From contig OX439131.1 of the NCBI GenBank assembly GCA_949318235.1, positions 44,063,226-44,127,225 on the forward strand: a DNA stretch of 64,000 nt, read 5' to 3'. The notes under the pieces are model-generated. The model worked only from the letters and a program-made list of their open reading frames with translations, had not been told where the DNA came from and made no database searches. Below are positions 1 through 11,684 of the stretch, one piece after another. The position numbers were made by a program, and so were the translations under genes. The stretch is from Ecdyonurus torrentis (Eukaryota > Arthropoda > Insecta > Ephemeroptera > Heptageniidae). The first letter of the stretch is position 1. Each line of letters begins with the position of its first letter.

Positions 1-1660
<1,660 letters not shown>

Positions 1661-1916
1661 TAATAGTCACATAAAACAAGGCATCCTATAAAGAAAGATG
1701 CTTTGCATTATACGAACATAATTACAATATGTGTAATATATGAACGTATAATATATATTAATATGTGTATATCAAAAACTTCTTTTATGACAACGGTTCA
1801 ATGAGGAAAACTATACAAAATTAAGTGGGTATTATTTTATTTCATATTCTAAAAGAGGATATTGCCCTGAATAGTATTTATATCATTATAGCATTATTGT
1901 TTCTAAATTTGAACAG

Positions 1917-2056
1917 TATAATTAATTATGCTGTACAACATAATATTTATGCTATGGAACATATTTATTATGCAGTATAACATAAATTATGCTGTATTAA
2001 ACAAGTTGCGCTAAAAATGAGCTAGCATAATTATTACGTAGTTATTTTTGTCCATT
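1917..2056. repeat. AT-rich dispersed repeat (GGACAAAAATA-end family)
   Basis: The segment is built from variants of TTATGCTGTACAACATAA and ends in TATTTTTGTCC. Related pieces occur at 12368-12600, 15255-15440, 28770-28910 and 45057-45595, in both orientations and often beginning with CGGACAAAA or its complement. It is probably a decayed palindromic miniature element; the superfamily is unknown. Confidence 0.5.
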
Positions 2057-2243
2057 TGCAAATCAAATTTATTACATGTGGAAAATTATTACACCGGTAT
2101 AAATAAATTTGATAATTTTATTTCATTGTCAAAAAATTTCATATCATGACGTAGCAACAATAATTGAGTGTGGTATTGTTGACACCAGTGCATTATAAGT
2201 AAACTTTTATATATACGTATATATTACATGTTCATGATTTCAG

Positions 2244-2307
2244 ATTTTGCAAATTACGCAAGTTTGCTGACCAGACAGAGAGGAAGCCGCTAAGTCACCT
2301 TGCATGA
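2244..2307 (+). CDS. Candidate terminal exon of an unidentified gene
   Basis: A locally GC-richer island follows a plausible acceptor (GATTTCAG ending at 2243). Reading from 2245, 20 codons stay open (beginning FCKLRKFADQ) and stop at TGA 2305-2307. An AATAAA signal follows at 2323-2328. The arrangement of acceptor, short open frame, stop and poly(A) signal fits the last exon of a gene whose other exons lie to the left, possibly outside the window. The frame is short and I recognise no family, so chance remains likely. Confidence 0.25.
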
Positions 2308-2347
2308 ATGACAAAATTTTATAATAAAACTAGTATGCATTAAATAA

Positions 2348-2530
2348 ATTGTAAATTTAATAATAATTAGTATTTTTAATTATTTTTTGAAAGTCGCGAA
2401 ATGACGTCACAGGCTGCACCTTATGCATGTGGGCATATAGGAAAAAGTTGCAGCCTGTGTCGTCATTTTGTAACTTTTAAAAATGTAACTAAAAATATGT
2501 ATAATGAACTCAAAAATTAGAAATTTACAT
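2348..2530. repeat. Palindromic miniature element with TGACGTCA
   Basis: The left arm (AAATGACGTCACAGGCTGCA near 2400-2418) is mirrored by TGCAGCCTGTGTCGTCATTT near 2449-2468. Weaker complementarity extends outward on both sides for about 50 bp. The loop is about 30 bp. There is no coding capacity. Confidence 0.6.
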
Positions 2531-2767
2531 TATATAATGATTCAGGACAATGTACTCTTTCAGAATATATGTTATTAAATTAACACCTAATTTTTTAGTC
2601 TTCCTCATTAGCTTGTAATGAACTTAATTTTGATAATATATTTTGTTATGACTCTTGTAATTCAATTAGAAAAAGGTGTAATACGTTACCTATCCAAAAA
2701 GTAATGAGTTCTATACTCATTCATTACTGATTCATACTGTTATACTGATTCATGATTTTAATTTATG

Positions 2768-3033
2768 TACACAGGACCACGATAATATATTTTACCATTA
2801 ATTATGTTCGTAAACCCTGTTCCTTTGCTCCAAAAAAAAAAAAAAAAAAAAAAAAATGCGCAGTTCCATTTAAAAAGCATTAGGTGAACGTTATTTTTTT
2901 TTGTGATTTGGGGCATTATTATTAAATCATTATTTAAATCCAGCGTGTGTTTTTTTCATAATAATAAGGACATTAAAAATGTAGTGCGAGTTTTTGAATG
3001 GTAAAATTATTATATTATCGTGGTTCTGTGTAA
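2768..3033. mobile_element. Palindromic miniature element, family C (copy 1)
   Basis: The ends GTACACAGGACCACGATAAT and the complement of ATTATCGTGGTTCTGTGTAA form inverted repeats that continue into TTTTACCATT. A second, shorter copy lies at 26045-26176 with the same ends and a shared core (AATCCAGCGTGTGTTT versus AATCCAGAGCGTGTTT). An A run of about 26 bp sits inside this copy. It is non-autonomous with no open frame. Confidence 0.65.
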
Positions 3034-3089
3034 ACTAAGAATACAAATTAGAAGAGAGCTATTAGTATATATATATATTTTAAAGCTGA

Positions 3090-3400
3090 TACTCATTCAT
3101 GATTATACATCAAATTCTAATGAGAGTACCTAGAAGTATCCAAAATTCGATTTACTGTATACAAGAGATTAAAAAAAAAATGTGCACTCTTTACTATAGT
3201 GTAGGTTTTATCACTATATACTATAAAGTGAAATGGGTATATTATAGACATAGAGATATATATAATAGACTATATTATAATGTTTACGGAGAACTCATGT
3301 ATCTTTTGTACTCATCATACTGGCATCCACATTACCACCCTCTATAAGATTTAATATTTAGAGCTGGAAATACACTCATTCTTTGACATACAATCAAAGC
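3090..3400 (+). repeat. Dispersed repeat, family H (copy 1)
   Basis: Segments such as TACATCAAATTCTAATGAGA, GGAGAACTCATGTATC and TACTCATCATACT recur in the same order at 55400-55495 and 55860-56500. The later copy is interrupted by two TTAA elements. No coding function is apparent; an 82-codon open frame here is not conserved in the other copy. Confidence 0.6.
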
Positions 3401-3744
3401 ATTTATTTATTTTGTAGGGCAATCTCTTAACATTTGTGGGTGTTGAGAGTAAAAATTTTATTTCTGCCTTTTTTTTTTTTGTTGTTGTGAATTTAACTTT
3501 TATTCTTGTAGTAATGTAGTAATGGGTAACGTAACCGTTGTCTGCATTAGAAGTATTAAATAAATCAATGTTATTTTCAGAATTATTTTTAGAATCATAA
3601 TAAGTAATAACTTTCGTATGGAGGTCACAGAAGGTACGTATACATAACCAGTATCTATCTATAGTGATCCAAAGATATATTTTGCGGTTACATTTTACGT
3701 TATATCAAATAAAATCAATAGAGTGTGTGCGCATGAATTCATTC
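3401..3744. other. Intergenic DNA, nothing recognised
   Basis: AT-rich sequence without a supported gene or repeat boundary. Confidence 0.5.
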
Positions 3745-4020
3745 TGAATGCTTTTTGATGCTCTTCTTGAGCAATAAATAACATTGCTCAGCATAGGACA
3801 AACGTAGTTTTTGGCTATTTTCTTTAAAAAAATAGCTATTTTTGGTTTATTATTATTTTTCTTTCATGCTTGAAAAACTAATTCAACCTGTTAACAGCAT
3901 CAATGCTCTCAAAAATATTGGGAAGTATTTTTAAACTGGGAAAATGAGTCATTTTCCTATACCGGCCCATGTTATTTAGCGCTCACTAATGGCGCTGACT
4001 TTAACATGAATGAAACCATC
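3745..4020 (+). repeat. Dispersed repeat, family J (copy 1)
   Basis: It shares ordered blocks (GAGCAATAAATAACATT, GCTCTCAAAAATATTG, GTATTTTTAAACTGG, GTCATTTTCCTATACC, ACATGAATGAAACCA) with 48580-48850 on the same strand and with 46020-46265 on the opposite strand. It is non-coding, and the copies are diverged. Confidence 0.65.
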
Positions 4021-4633
4021 CTATACATATTCTATATAATATAATATTACGCACAATACCACCTTACATAATTGTTAATACTATTCTTAAATTAAAAGAT
4101 ATAAAAAAATGAATAAATTTACTGATACTGATAACATTCTTATTATGTTTAAAAGTTTTTATAGTGTCTGATTTGAGAGACGTTGAATAAAATAGTAATT
4201 AACTTATTATATTATTATGAATAGTGTTTTGTAATACATAGATGTATTATTGATCAGAAAACATTTCTAATTATAGATAAACACATCAAAATAATGACAT
4301 CATCACAGCTCTATTGTTGTATAATATTGATTAGATATTAATACATTCTTCTGTATCACACATCATTGTTGAGAGAATAGATATAGTAAAAGTTTGTTAT
4401 AGACGATGATCTTTTATTTGCAAAGATATGTATTGATGATTATAGGAATATCATTCAAATTTTATACATATTATTATTAATACACTATGCTATTAAATAT
4501 TATGTATATAATATACATTCTAATTATATGATGGTGTGGTGATATTATATGTTAACTACATATTGATGGTATACGATTTATTTATTATTAATGATGCGAA
4601 TGTTTTTTCCATATCTTCAAATATATCATATTT

Positions 4634-4643
<10 letters not shown>
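4021..4643. other. AT-rich intergenic DNA
   Basis: No gene or clear repeat is visible before the (TA)n tract that served as the hAT target. Confidence 0.5.

Positions 4644-4681
<38 letters not shown>
4644..4681. repeat. (TA)n tract, hAT target site
   Basis: A TA array directly abuts the left hAT end. Its last eight bases, ATATATAT (4674-4681), match the eight bases after the right end (9559-9566), as expected of an 8-bp hAT target duplication, although a TA array makes this match easy to obtain by chance. Confidence 0.8.
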
Positions 4682-4684
<3 letters not shown>

Positions 4685-4697
4685 TGGCGTAGCCAGG
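4682..4697 (+). repeat. Left terminal inverted repeat of hAT element
   Basis: CACTGGCGTAGCCAGG; base 3 differs from the right end (C versus G). Confidence 0.88.
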
Positions 4698-5536
4698 GGG
4701 GGGGTTTTGGGGGTTCAAACCCCCCCTGTGAGAATGAATAAAGTATAATATTTTTTTTTTAAAACTTCCTTTTTTTTTTTGAAATAAAATATAAAAACCT
4801 TTTTTTAAATGTTTTTAAAACTAAGGCTCAATTTTTTTTTTAGTTTTTTTTTCTTTGCATTTATATGCCATCTTCAGGTACTTTTGTCTACCATCAAGGG
4901 CTGTTTATTGCACTTGTAACAAAAATAACCCTGTAAAGTGCAAAGCGAAAACTTTCCCGTTACTAAAGTCGATTGTATAGATAAAGCAAAAAAAAGATCG
5001 CATGACAATAAAGTAAAATTTCTGTGCCGGGTGATATTAAAAGAAACCTTATGTTAATATGAAGTTTATACCGTATTTATTGTATCTTTTTTCCTTTTGT
5101 TCGAGTCAAAAATGTGCTTGAAATTGTAAATACAACAGTACGAAATCGTGTGTTTATGAAAATTATGTTATTGTTTTAATTGTTTAATGATTTTCTAATT
5201 AATTGACTTTGAAACATTAGGAAGTGCATAACCAATCTTTTTTCTATATATTTACTGATAAGAAGTGATATCTACGATAGTTAGAGGTAAGTTAACTTTT
5301 CTATTTTTTTATCATCCCTCTGCTATATGGCAATATGGCATTCACATGGCTATCGCCGCGCACACTGCTGATTATTCTTATATTTTAATTTTTTTAATAA
5401 TGTATAAGTGTATATTTATATGCAGTTTTGCTTAACTTACTATATTTAACTATAAACAATAATTTTATTATACAAATATTATTCAATATCTCACTATATA
5501 TTTTAAATAAATTACTATACTAAAATATATTTCTTT

Positions 5537-8227
5537 ATGGCAGGTCATGAATATAGAATGTCTAATAAAACTAAGCGGCCTGCAGTAAATAAACCTAAAA
5601 CATCCTCAAGTATATTGAATTTCTTCTCAAAATTACCCAATGACGAAAAGAGAGCAAAGAAAGATGAAATGCCAATCGAAAACTTATCGGCTGACGAAAA
5701 AATTGCTACCGAGGAGGACACTGGGGAGGGAGTTACGAGCAGTGAGGCAGTACGTGCTAGTGATAAGTGCCACAATAGTGCAACGTCAAGTGAAATATTA
5801 ATGAGTGATAGTAATAGTGAAGCTATGCAGGGTAGAAATGGTACCATCAAATGTAGCTCAGATTCTAACATCAATGAAAAATTAACTCATTCAGAGGAAA
5901 ATCTCTTACTACCTACCTGTTCTAGTAAATCAGATAATAATGAAAATTCTACGAGTACATACAAATTAAATAACAAAGTTGTTAATAATCCTTCATATGA
6001 CATTAGCTTGTATGCGGGGAAAAAAATGAATTTGGATGAAAAAGTTGACGTTATAGCTAATTTGTGGATGCCAGATCCGAAATTCATTTTTCCAAAAAAA
6101 GGTACTCGTAATTTAAAATTTCAGAGACACTGGTGTGATGAATTTGAATGGTTAGTTTATTCACCAAAAGAAGATAGAGCGTATTGTAAATACTGTGCTA
6201 TCTTTCTCCCGGAAAAAGTTGGACGATCTAAAATTGCAATAGGCCGCCTATGTAATAAAAAATTTGACAAGTGGAAAGATGCAAAATCAGAATTTAATGC
6301 TCATCAATCTAATGATTATCATAATGAGAGTATTAGAGAGTGCAAGACTGCTCACAACATTATACAAAAAAAACAGCTGCCTATAAACTTGCAAGTGTCC
6401 GATTATAATATAAAATTAGCACTTGAAAACAGAAATAAATTACGAGCTCCTATCGAAAGCATACTCTTTTGTGGTTTGCAAGGTATTGCACTAAGGGGAC
6501 ACAGAGATGCAGGGCCACTTACACCTGAAGAACCAGAACATAATGATGGAAATTTTAGAGCTGCAATACGCCTGCAAGCCAGAGTCAGTAGTAATGTAAA
6601 AGAAAACATTGTCAATGCACCTCAAAATGCACAATACACAAGTCCGGAAATACAGAATGAAATTATTAACATTTGTAATGCATTAATATTAAAAAAATTA
6701 GTCTCTAACGTCAATAAAGCTATTTGTCATACATTCTTAGGTGATGGTACAACAGCAATTGATGGCACTGAAACGTTCGTTTTTTGCTCTCGTTACGTTG
6801 ATCTCGAAGAAAAGAAAATAAAAGAAATATTTCTCCAGTTTGAAGAAATGATAGATGCATCAGGGAAAGCGATAGCAGAAAAAATATTAGAAAAATTAGC
6901 TGCATACGGTATTCGTATTGAAAAATTGCGTGGACAGGGTTATGATGGTGCACCAGCAATGAGCGGTGAAAAGGGTGGAGTTCAAGCAAAAATACTTGAA
7001 GTTGTCCCTAACGCATTATATATACACTGCAGCGCACATAGTCTAAACCTTGCTATATCAAGTTCTTGTGAAGTGTCCAGTATTAAAATTTGTATGGATA
7101 TTATATCTGAAGTTGCTGTATTTTTTGGTCCAACAAAAAGATTTAACGAGCTTAAGAAACAGAAAGAAATATATTGCCCTGAAGTTGGTAGAGAAAAATT
7201 GCAACGATTATGTGCAACTAGGTGGGTAGAGCGTCATGAAGCTGTATTTGCATATGACGAACTCCAAGATGCAATTATTCCAGCATTAGAACAAATTATG
7301 AAATGGAAAGATGATAAAATTCCTGCTAGGGCTCAAATGTTATTAAATTCAATTCATAAACTTGATTTCCAAATTTCACTTCGTTGTATTAATGAGTTGT
7401 TCTCCTACACGCTACCATTATGCAATATACTGCAGTCAAAAGAACTAGATTTGGCGGGAGCAGTGGCGCAAGCGGAGGATCTAATAGAAGAATTAAAATC
7501 TATAAGAAGTAATGTAGAGTTGGAATTTCAAAAACATTACGAAGCAGCAATTATTGTAGCAGAACATTATAATATTGATATAAAGAAACCCCGCACAACT
7601 CAATCACAATTATACCGCTGCAATGTGGATATAGATAATATTGAAAATTATTATCGTGTAGCAATGTACATCCCTCTCCTTGATGCATATATTACGAATT
7701 TAAATGAAAGATTTTTGAAACATAAAAACATTCTCAAAAGTTTTATGTGTTTATTACCACAATCACCTGAACAAGGTCCAACAGATGAACAAATTAATAA
7801 TATTCATGAGTTAGCTAAATTCTATTCATCTGACATGCAAAACACAAATGTTCAAATTTTAAATGGAGAATTAAAAATGTGGTACAAACACCTTGCGGGT
7901 AAAACAAAGCAACAAATTAAGTTACCAAAAACAGCTATGGATGCATTAGATTCGTGTGACAAAAATAGATTTCCAAATATTTTTATATTATTAGTTGTCT
8001 TAGCAACACTTCCTGTATCAACTTCCACACCTGAACGGTCATTTTCTACATTAAAATACATAAAAAACTATTTGAGATCAAAAACCGCGGAAGATAGATT
8101 AAATGGTCTGTCATTACTGTATATATATAGGTCTCTTACCCCCACTGTTGATGAAATTTTGGATGAGATGGCAAAAAAATCAAGGCGGATTGGTAATTTG
8201 GCTTATAAAAATATAATATTACAATAA
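5537..8227 (+). CDS. hAT transposase, ZMYM1-like (TTF-type zinc finger, DUF4371, hAT dimerisation)
   Basis: This is the 896-residue transposase of the surrounding element, expected to bind the element ends and cut and join DNA in the nucleus. Residues 1-150 are low-complexity Ser/Asn-rich and contain a PIP-box-like SILNFF near 25-30. Residues about 190-265 form a TTF/BED-type zinc finger (C200, C217xxC220, H256, H262). Residues about 275-500 resemble DUF4371. Candidate RNase H-like catalytic residues are D403 (LGDGTTAIDG), D470 (GQGYDGAPAMSG) and E833 (STPERSFSTLK). The C498/H501 pair (IHCSAHSLNL) and W563 (TRWVERHEAV) are also present. Residues 810-866 match the hAT C-terminal dimerisation region. 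The usual DETTD around the first catalytic Asp is here DGTTA. ATG 5537 was chosen; M8 is an alternative start. No frameshift is seen. I infer possible activity but cannot show it. Confidence 0.92.
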   Translation: MAGHEYRMSNKTKRPAVNKPKTSSSILNFFSKLPNDEKRAKKDEMPIENLSADEKIATEEDTGEGVTSSEAVRASDKCHNSATSSEILMSDSNSEAMQGRNGTIKCSSDSNINEKLTHSEENLLLPTCSSKSDNNENSTSTYKLNNKVVNNPSYDISLYAGKKMNLDEKVDVIANLWMPDPKFIFPKKGTRNLKFQRHWCDEFEWLVYSPKEDRAYCKYCAIFLPEKVGRSKIAIGRLCNKKFDKWKDAKSEFNAHQSNDYHNESIRECKTAHNIIQKKQLPINLQVSDYNIKLALENRNKLRAPIESILFCGLQGIALRGHRDAGPLTPEEPEHNDGNFRAAIRLQARVSSNVKENIVNAPQNAQYTSPEIQNEIINICNALILKKLVSNVNKAICHTFLGDGTTAIDGTETFVFCSRYVDLEEKKIKEIFLQFEEMIDASGKAIAEKILEKLAAYGIRIEKLRGQGYDGAPAMSGEKGGVQAKILEVVPNALYIHCSAHSLNLAISSSCEVSSIKICMDIISEVAVFFGPTKRFNELKKQKEIYCPEVGREKLQRLCATRWVERHEAVFAYDELQDAIIPALEQIMKWKDDKIPARAQMLLNSIHKLDFQISLRCINELFSYTLPLCNILQSKELDLAGAVAQAEDLIEELKSIRSNVELEFQKHYEAAIIVAEHYNIDIKKPRTTQSQLYRCNVDIDNIENYYRVAMYIPLLDAYITNLNERFLKHKNILKSFMCLLPQSPEQGPTDEQINNIHELAKFYSSDMQNTNVQILNGELKMWYKHLAGKTKQQIKLPKTAMDALDSCDKNRFPNIFILLVVLATLPVSTSTPERSFSTLKYIKNYLRSKTAEDRLNGLSLLYIYRSLTPTVDEILDEMAKKSRRIGNLAYKNIILQ

Positions 8228-8228
8228 A
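8223..8228 (+). promoter_or_regulatory. AATAAA overlapping the transposase stop codon
   Basis: The AATAAA hexamer overlaps the TAA stop at 8225-8227. If used, the 3' UTR would be very short. Other AATAAA hexamers occur downstream within the element in AT-rich DNA. Confidence 0.4.
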
Positions 8229-8969
8229 TTATGTATATTTATGTTACCTTACGTTATTTAAAAATTGTGTCATAACGATAGTGAAAAATCTTAGTTTTAT
8301 TTGTATATTTTATTATATTTCTACCATTTTATTGTAATTAAAAATTTAATTTTTAAGACATTTATAATTAGAATATTTAAAATATTACTGGTACAAAAAT
8401 TATTTAATATATTTATTTTTATATAGTAACATTAAAATAATAATTCTAAAAAAAAAAAAAAAAGAAATATTAGCGTATAGTTAGTTACCATGCTAGTAAC
8501 AAAAATAAATTGTGTTGATTTATTTGATTTATATTTATATATCATTGTTTTGTGTAAACTAAAATAATATTGAATATTAATATTTTGTAAAATAGTTACT
8601 AAAAAATTAAAACAGGTATAATATTAAAGTCATGTAATCTTGTAAAATATCTCGGAATGTGAATTTGTATGCCAAAATAATTTTTCCAAGTAACGAATCA
8701 AACTTTTTTTGTCGCATTCAACAATTAAATTTGCTTATTCTGTAAATATCTTATAGATGTGCAGTAAAACAATTAAATGTTTATATTCTAAGTCGAATAC
8801 GTGCTGCAACATATGCTTTGATTTTAGTTGTTTCTTCGTTATTTGTATTTAAATTATAACATTTTTGAAACCATTTAAAAATATTTGTCAATTGTTTCTT
8901 ATTTTTTTTTTAAGAAAACACTAAAATATCAAAATATTAAATATATTGATTATGAAATGAGTATTATAG

Positions 8970-9009
<40 letters not shown>

Positions 9010-9542
9010 TTGTCTATAAAAATGTAATATTTTTATTTATATGTACAAACAAAATATGAAATTTGCACAACTATTTATTAAGAATTTATTAATTTCATTA
9101 ATAAAATGCTACTAGAAGTTATTAATGCTTGCACTTTTGCAGTTTAAATTAAAATATAATACACAAAATTATAATTTATAAAATAATGTATTTCTATTGT
9201 TATAAATGTAATAAATATTAAGATTTACTGTTTGTAAAGGCAAAATAATTTTTACCATAATTGCTCTTTTAACAACAAATTTCTCTCAAAAATAAAATAA
9301 TGTTGCAAATAAAATATAAGTTTTATTTTGTATAACGTACTTAAAAACAAATCCATATTTTTGCATGTCAAAATCTACAAATCTTCCATTTGACTTCTTT
9401 TAAATTAAATGCATTACAGATGTATTTTAGGTACACATTTTATCAAAAAAGGGGCGTGGCCGCCAAAAATTTTCGCGCCTGCGGCGGGCTTTTGGGGGCT
9501 TCGCCCCATCATTTTATTCCACAACCCCCCCTGTCGTGAAAT

Positions 9543-9558
9543 CCTGGCTACGCCACTG
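9543..9558 (-). repeat. Right terminal inverted repeat of hAT element
   Basis: CCTGGCTACGCCACTG on the + strand, the complement of the left end with one mismatch; followed at 9559 by a TA array. Confidence 0.88.
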
Positions 9559-9579
9559 ATATATATATATATATATATA

Positions 9580-10430
9580 AATTATGAAATGAAAAATCGC
9601 TATTTGCCTAAAATAGAAAACACTATTACTATTATTTTATGTTAATTAAGTATATGAATAAAGTTATAATTAAAACTAAATAATTATTTTATTCGAGTAT
9701 TTTATGTGTATAAAAAAAATATCTATATTTATTTTCTTATTTAAGTACATTTTTATAAAATAATCATGAATCATATAATATATATAAAAGTGTATAATGA
9801 TATTTAATGATGATAATTACTACTGTATAAATTAATTTCTATGTGCTACGATGTTAAAATGAAATACTTTAACCATAAGAAACAAGTCAGAGGACTATTT
9901 AAGTTACTTTTTTGGCCTTTTAATAAAAATCATTTGTTATTATTGTAAATTTTAGTTTACATATTTCGTGCATTTTTTTTCTTTTATTCTCCGAAATGCA
10001 AAATTTAGAGTATATATTCACCGTAAATTAGCACATTGTTTGTTTTGATTATAATATGTAAATTGGTTACATATCATTATTATCAAAGGCTGTTGCAATA
10101 ATATTGCAATATTATCGTCTAAATGTTTTGATTTCTATTCAAAAGATATACACCCTCGAGGGATTAGTATACTCTCCTTTCTCTATGAGCACCGGGTAAA
10201 CCGGCGCCTCATAGGAATGTAAACTGAGAGGAAACTGGAAGTTTATTTGAACTATAGTTCAAATATAGTTCACTATAGTGATTGCCATGGGATGTTAGTC
10301 TGCACCTATACTATATAAACTTGAAAGAGAAAAATAATAGTAACAATAACATAAGGGTACACGGAATAAATAACTTTCAAACAATGTTGAGGTAATACAG
10401 TTAAATCTTCTTATAACTTATCTTCATTTC
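9580..10430. other. Intergenic DNA
   Basis: AT-rich; no gene seen. A short imperfect hairpin (CTATGAGCACCGGG against CCGGCGCCTCATAG) lies near 10182-10217. Confidence 0.5.
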
Positions 10431-10439
10431 ACGTATCAA

Positions 10440-10729
10440 ATAAACAAAATTAAATAATCGTCCTTATTCAAAAAATGAGTTTTTTTAAAGAGCGAGTAGG
10501 CCTGACTAGATGTCTGGCTCACTCTTACATCTAACTCCCAAAACGAGACATAAAGTGAAATAATTTAAACTTCATGAAAAATATTAATAAAAATAATGAA
10601 ACTATAAAAAAAAAGTATAGGAAAGGAGCAAAAGATAAAAAATAAAATAAATAAATAAAAAACTATATAATAGTAATAATAAATGAATAGGGAAAAATAG
10701 AAGAGAGAGAAAATTAATATAATAATAAC
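10440..10729 (-). pseudogene. 3' part of a LINE fragment, minus strand
   Basis: On the minus strand this continues the LINE sequence of 11509-11641 beyond the inserted hAT miniature element. After a short AT-rich stretch it carries a 3'-UTR-like block (GTTTTGGGAGTTAGATGTAAGAG ... CACTC/CTCGCTCTTT) typical in position of a non-LTR 3' end. No coding sequence is preserved here. Confidence 0.4.
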
Positions 10730-11500
10730 TAGAGACCGGATTTTTAGGTGAAAATTTTGGTAAAAAAGGGTCTAAAATAGGTGATTGTTTTGCACAAAAA
10801 AGGTGAAAAAAAGGTGAAAAAGGGTGATAAAACCTGAAAAAAGGTGAAGAATTCAGAAAAAAGGTGATAATTTTTTAAAAAAGTAAAAAAAAAAAAAAAA
10901 AAAAGAGCAAAACAATTTTTTTTTAATTTTTTTTTTAGTGTATGCTATACTGTCTATAGGTATTTTGTGGTTACAAGTACAACCTACAAAAAAAAAAAAG
11001 ATTCATTGTAATGCTAAAGGAAACAAATAGACAAATAGAGGCAAATTAGCACATCATTTCATTCGGTCATTGGGTCTTCTTCTGCCCCACCTTCGTCTTC
11101 TGCCTCATCTTCTTCTTCTTCCTCCTCATCTATCTTCACCCTACATTCAGTGTTTTCATGTCAATTTCTTCACCCAGTTTATTTATGTTGCAGTTACATA
11201 CGATAATCATCGATTGTCGTCAGTTAAATTTGTTAAATTTGATGGCATACAATGAATCTCTGTTTTAAAAAATTGCGGTAAAAAATCATTTTCTTTTAAC
11301 CGTTTTGTTAATTCTTAAAAAAAAATACTCATTTAGGTAAAAAAAAGTTGATGAAAAGGTGAAAAAAGGTGATGAAAAGGTGAAAAAAAAAAAGTTGATC
11401 TCAAACGGCTCGAAAGTTGCTAGTTCGTGGACATTCTTATAAAAAAGGAACATATTATTCATAACAACAAAAAGGTGATCACCTGAAAATCCAGTCTCTA
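10730..11500. mobile_element. Non-autonomous hAT element with AAAAAGGTGA repeats
   Basis: The ends TAGAGACCGGATTTTTAGGTG (here 10730-10750) and CACCTGAAAATCCAGTCTCTA at the right form about 21-bp inverted repeats with few mismatches. A perfect 8-bp duplication, ATAATAAC, flanks the element (10722-10729 and 11501-11508), which places it in hAT. Both subterminal zones are packed with AAAAAGGTGA-type motifs. The centre contains, on the minus strand, a short acidic open frame ending in TGA that may be the last part of a lost transposase. It has inserted into a LINE remnant. Confidence 0.85.
11069..11155 (-). pseudogene. Possible remnant of transposase C-terminus
   Basis: On the minus strand an open segment rich in Glu/Asp (core VKIDEEEEEDEAEDEGG) ends at TGA near 11069. 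Its base composition differs from the flanking A/G-rich motif arrays. hAT derivatives often keep the terminal part of the transposase frame next to one end; this could be such a remnant. A low-complexity purine tract is the alternative. Confidence 0.3.
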
Positions 11501-11508
11501 ATAATAAC

Positions 11509-11640
11509 ACTTACAAGTAGCACTATTTTCTAGTCTGAAAGTTACATCCAACATCCGATTATAATCATTCTTAATATTTGAAATCGAATAAAGAGCATAT
11601 AATCTTAATTTACTTGGCAGAGCATTCCAAAGATCAATTC

Positions 11641-11641
<1 letters not shown>
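11509..11641 (-). pseudogene. LINE reverse-transcriptase C-terminal fragment
   Basis: The minus strand encodes LWNALPSKLRLYALYS, close to the WN(S/A)LPxxLR signature that precedes the last helix of many CR1/L2/Jockey-type LINE ORF2 proteins. The frame runs on through NIKNDYNRMLDV until the hAT miniature element. The upstream part is lost at a (TA)n tract. Confidence 0.6.

Positions 11642-11642
<1 letters not shown>

Positions 11643-11681
<39 letters not shown>
11643..11681. repeat. (TA)n microsatellite
   Basis: A TA array directly at the truncated 5' side of the minus-strand LINE fragment. Confidence 0.95.

Positions 11682-11684
<3 letters not shown>

Larger units (their letters stand above)
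4682..9558 (+). mobile_element. Complete autonomous hAT-superfamily DNA transposon
   Basis: The left end CACTGGCGTAGCCAGG and the right end (complement CAGTGGCGTAGCCAGG) are 16-bp terminal inverted repeats with one mismatch, in the CAGNGGCGTAGCC style of hAT elements. ATATATAT flanks both ends. The 4.9-kb interior holds one intact 896-codon transposase. Subterminal DNA is distinctive: a G-run/C-run hairpin at about 4696-4728 on the left, and a GGGGCTTCGCCCC hairpin with a C-run at about 9494-9530 on the right. A small TA array (8976-9005) lies inside. Intact ends and an open frame suggest a young copy. Confidence 0.9.

Noticed and set aside
9409..9645. 78-codon frame across the right hAT end
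   Set aside because: It runs over the terminal inverted repeat and the TA array; not a gene.
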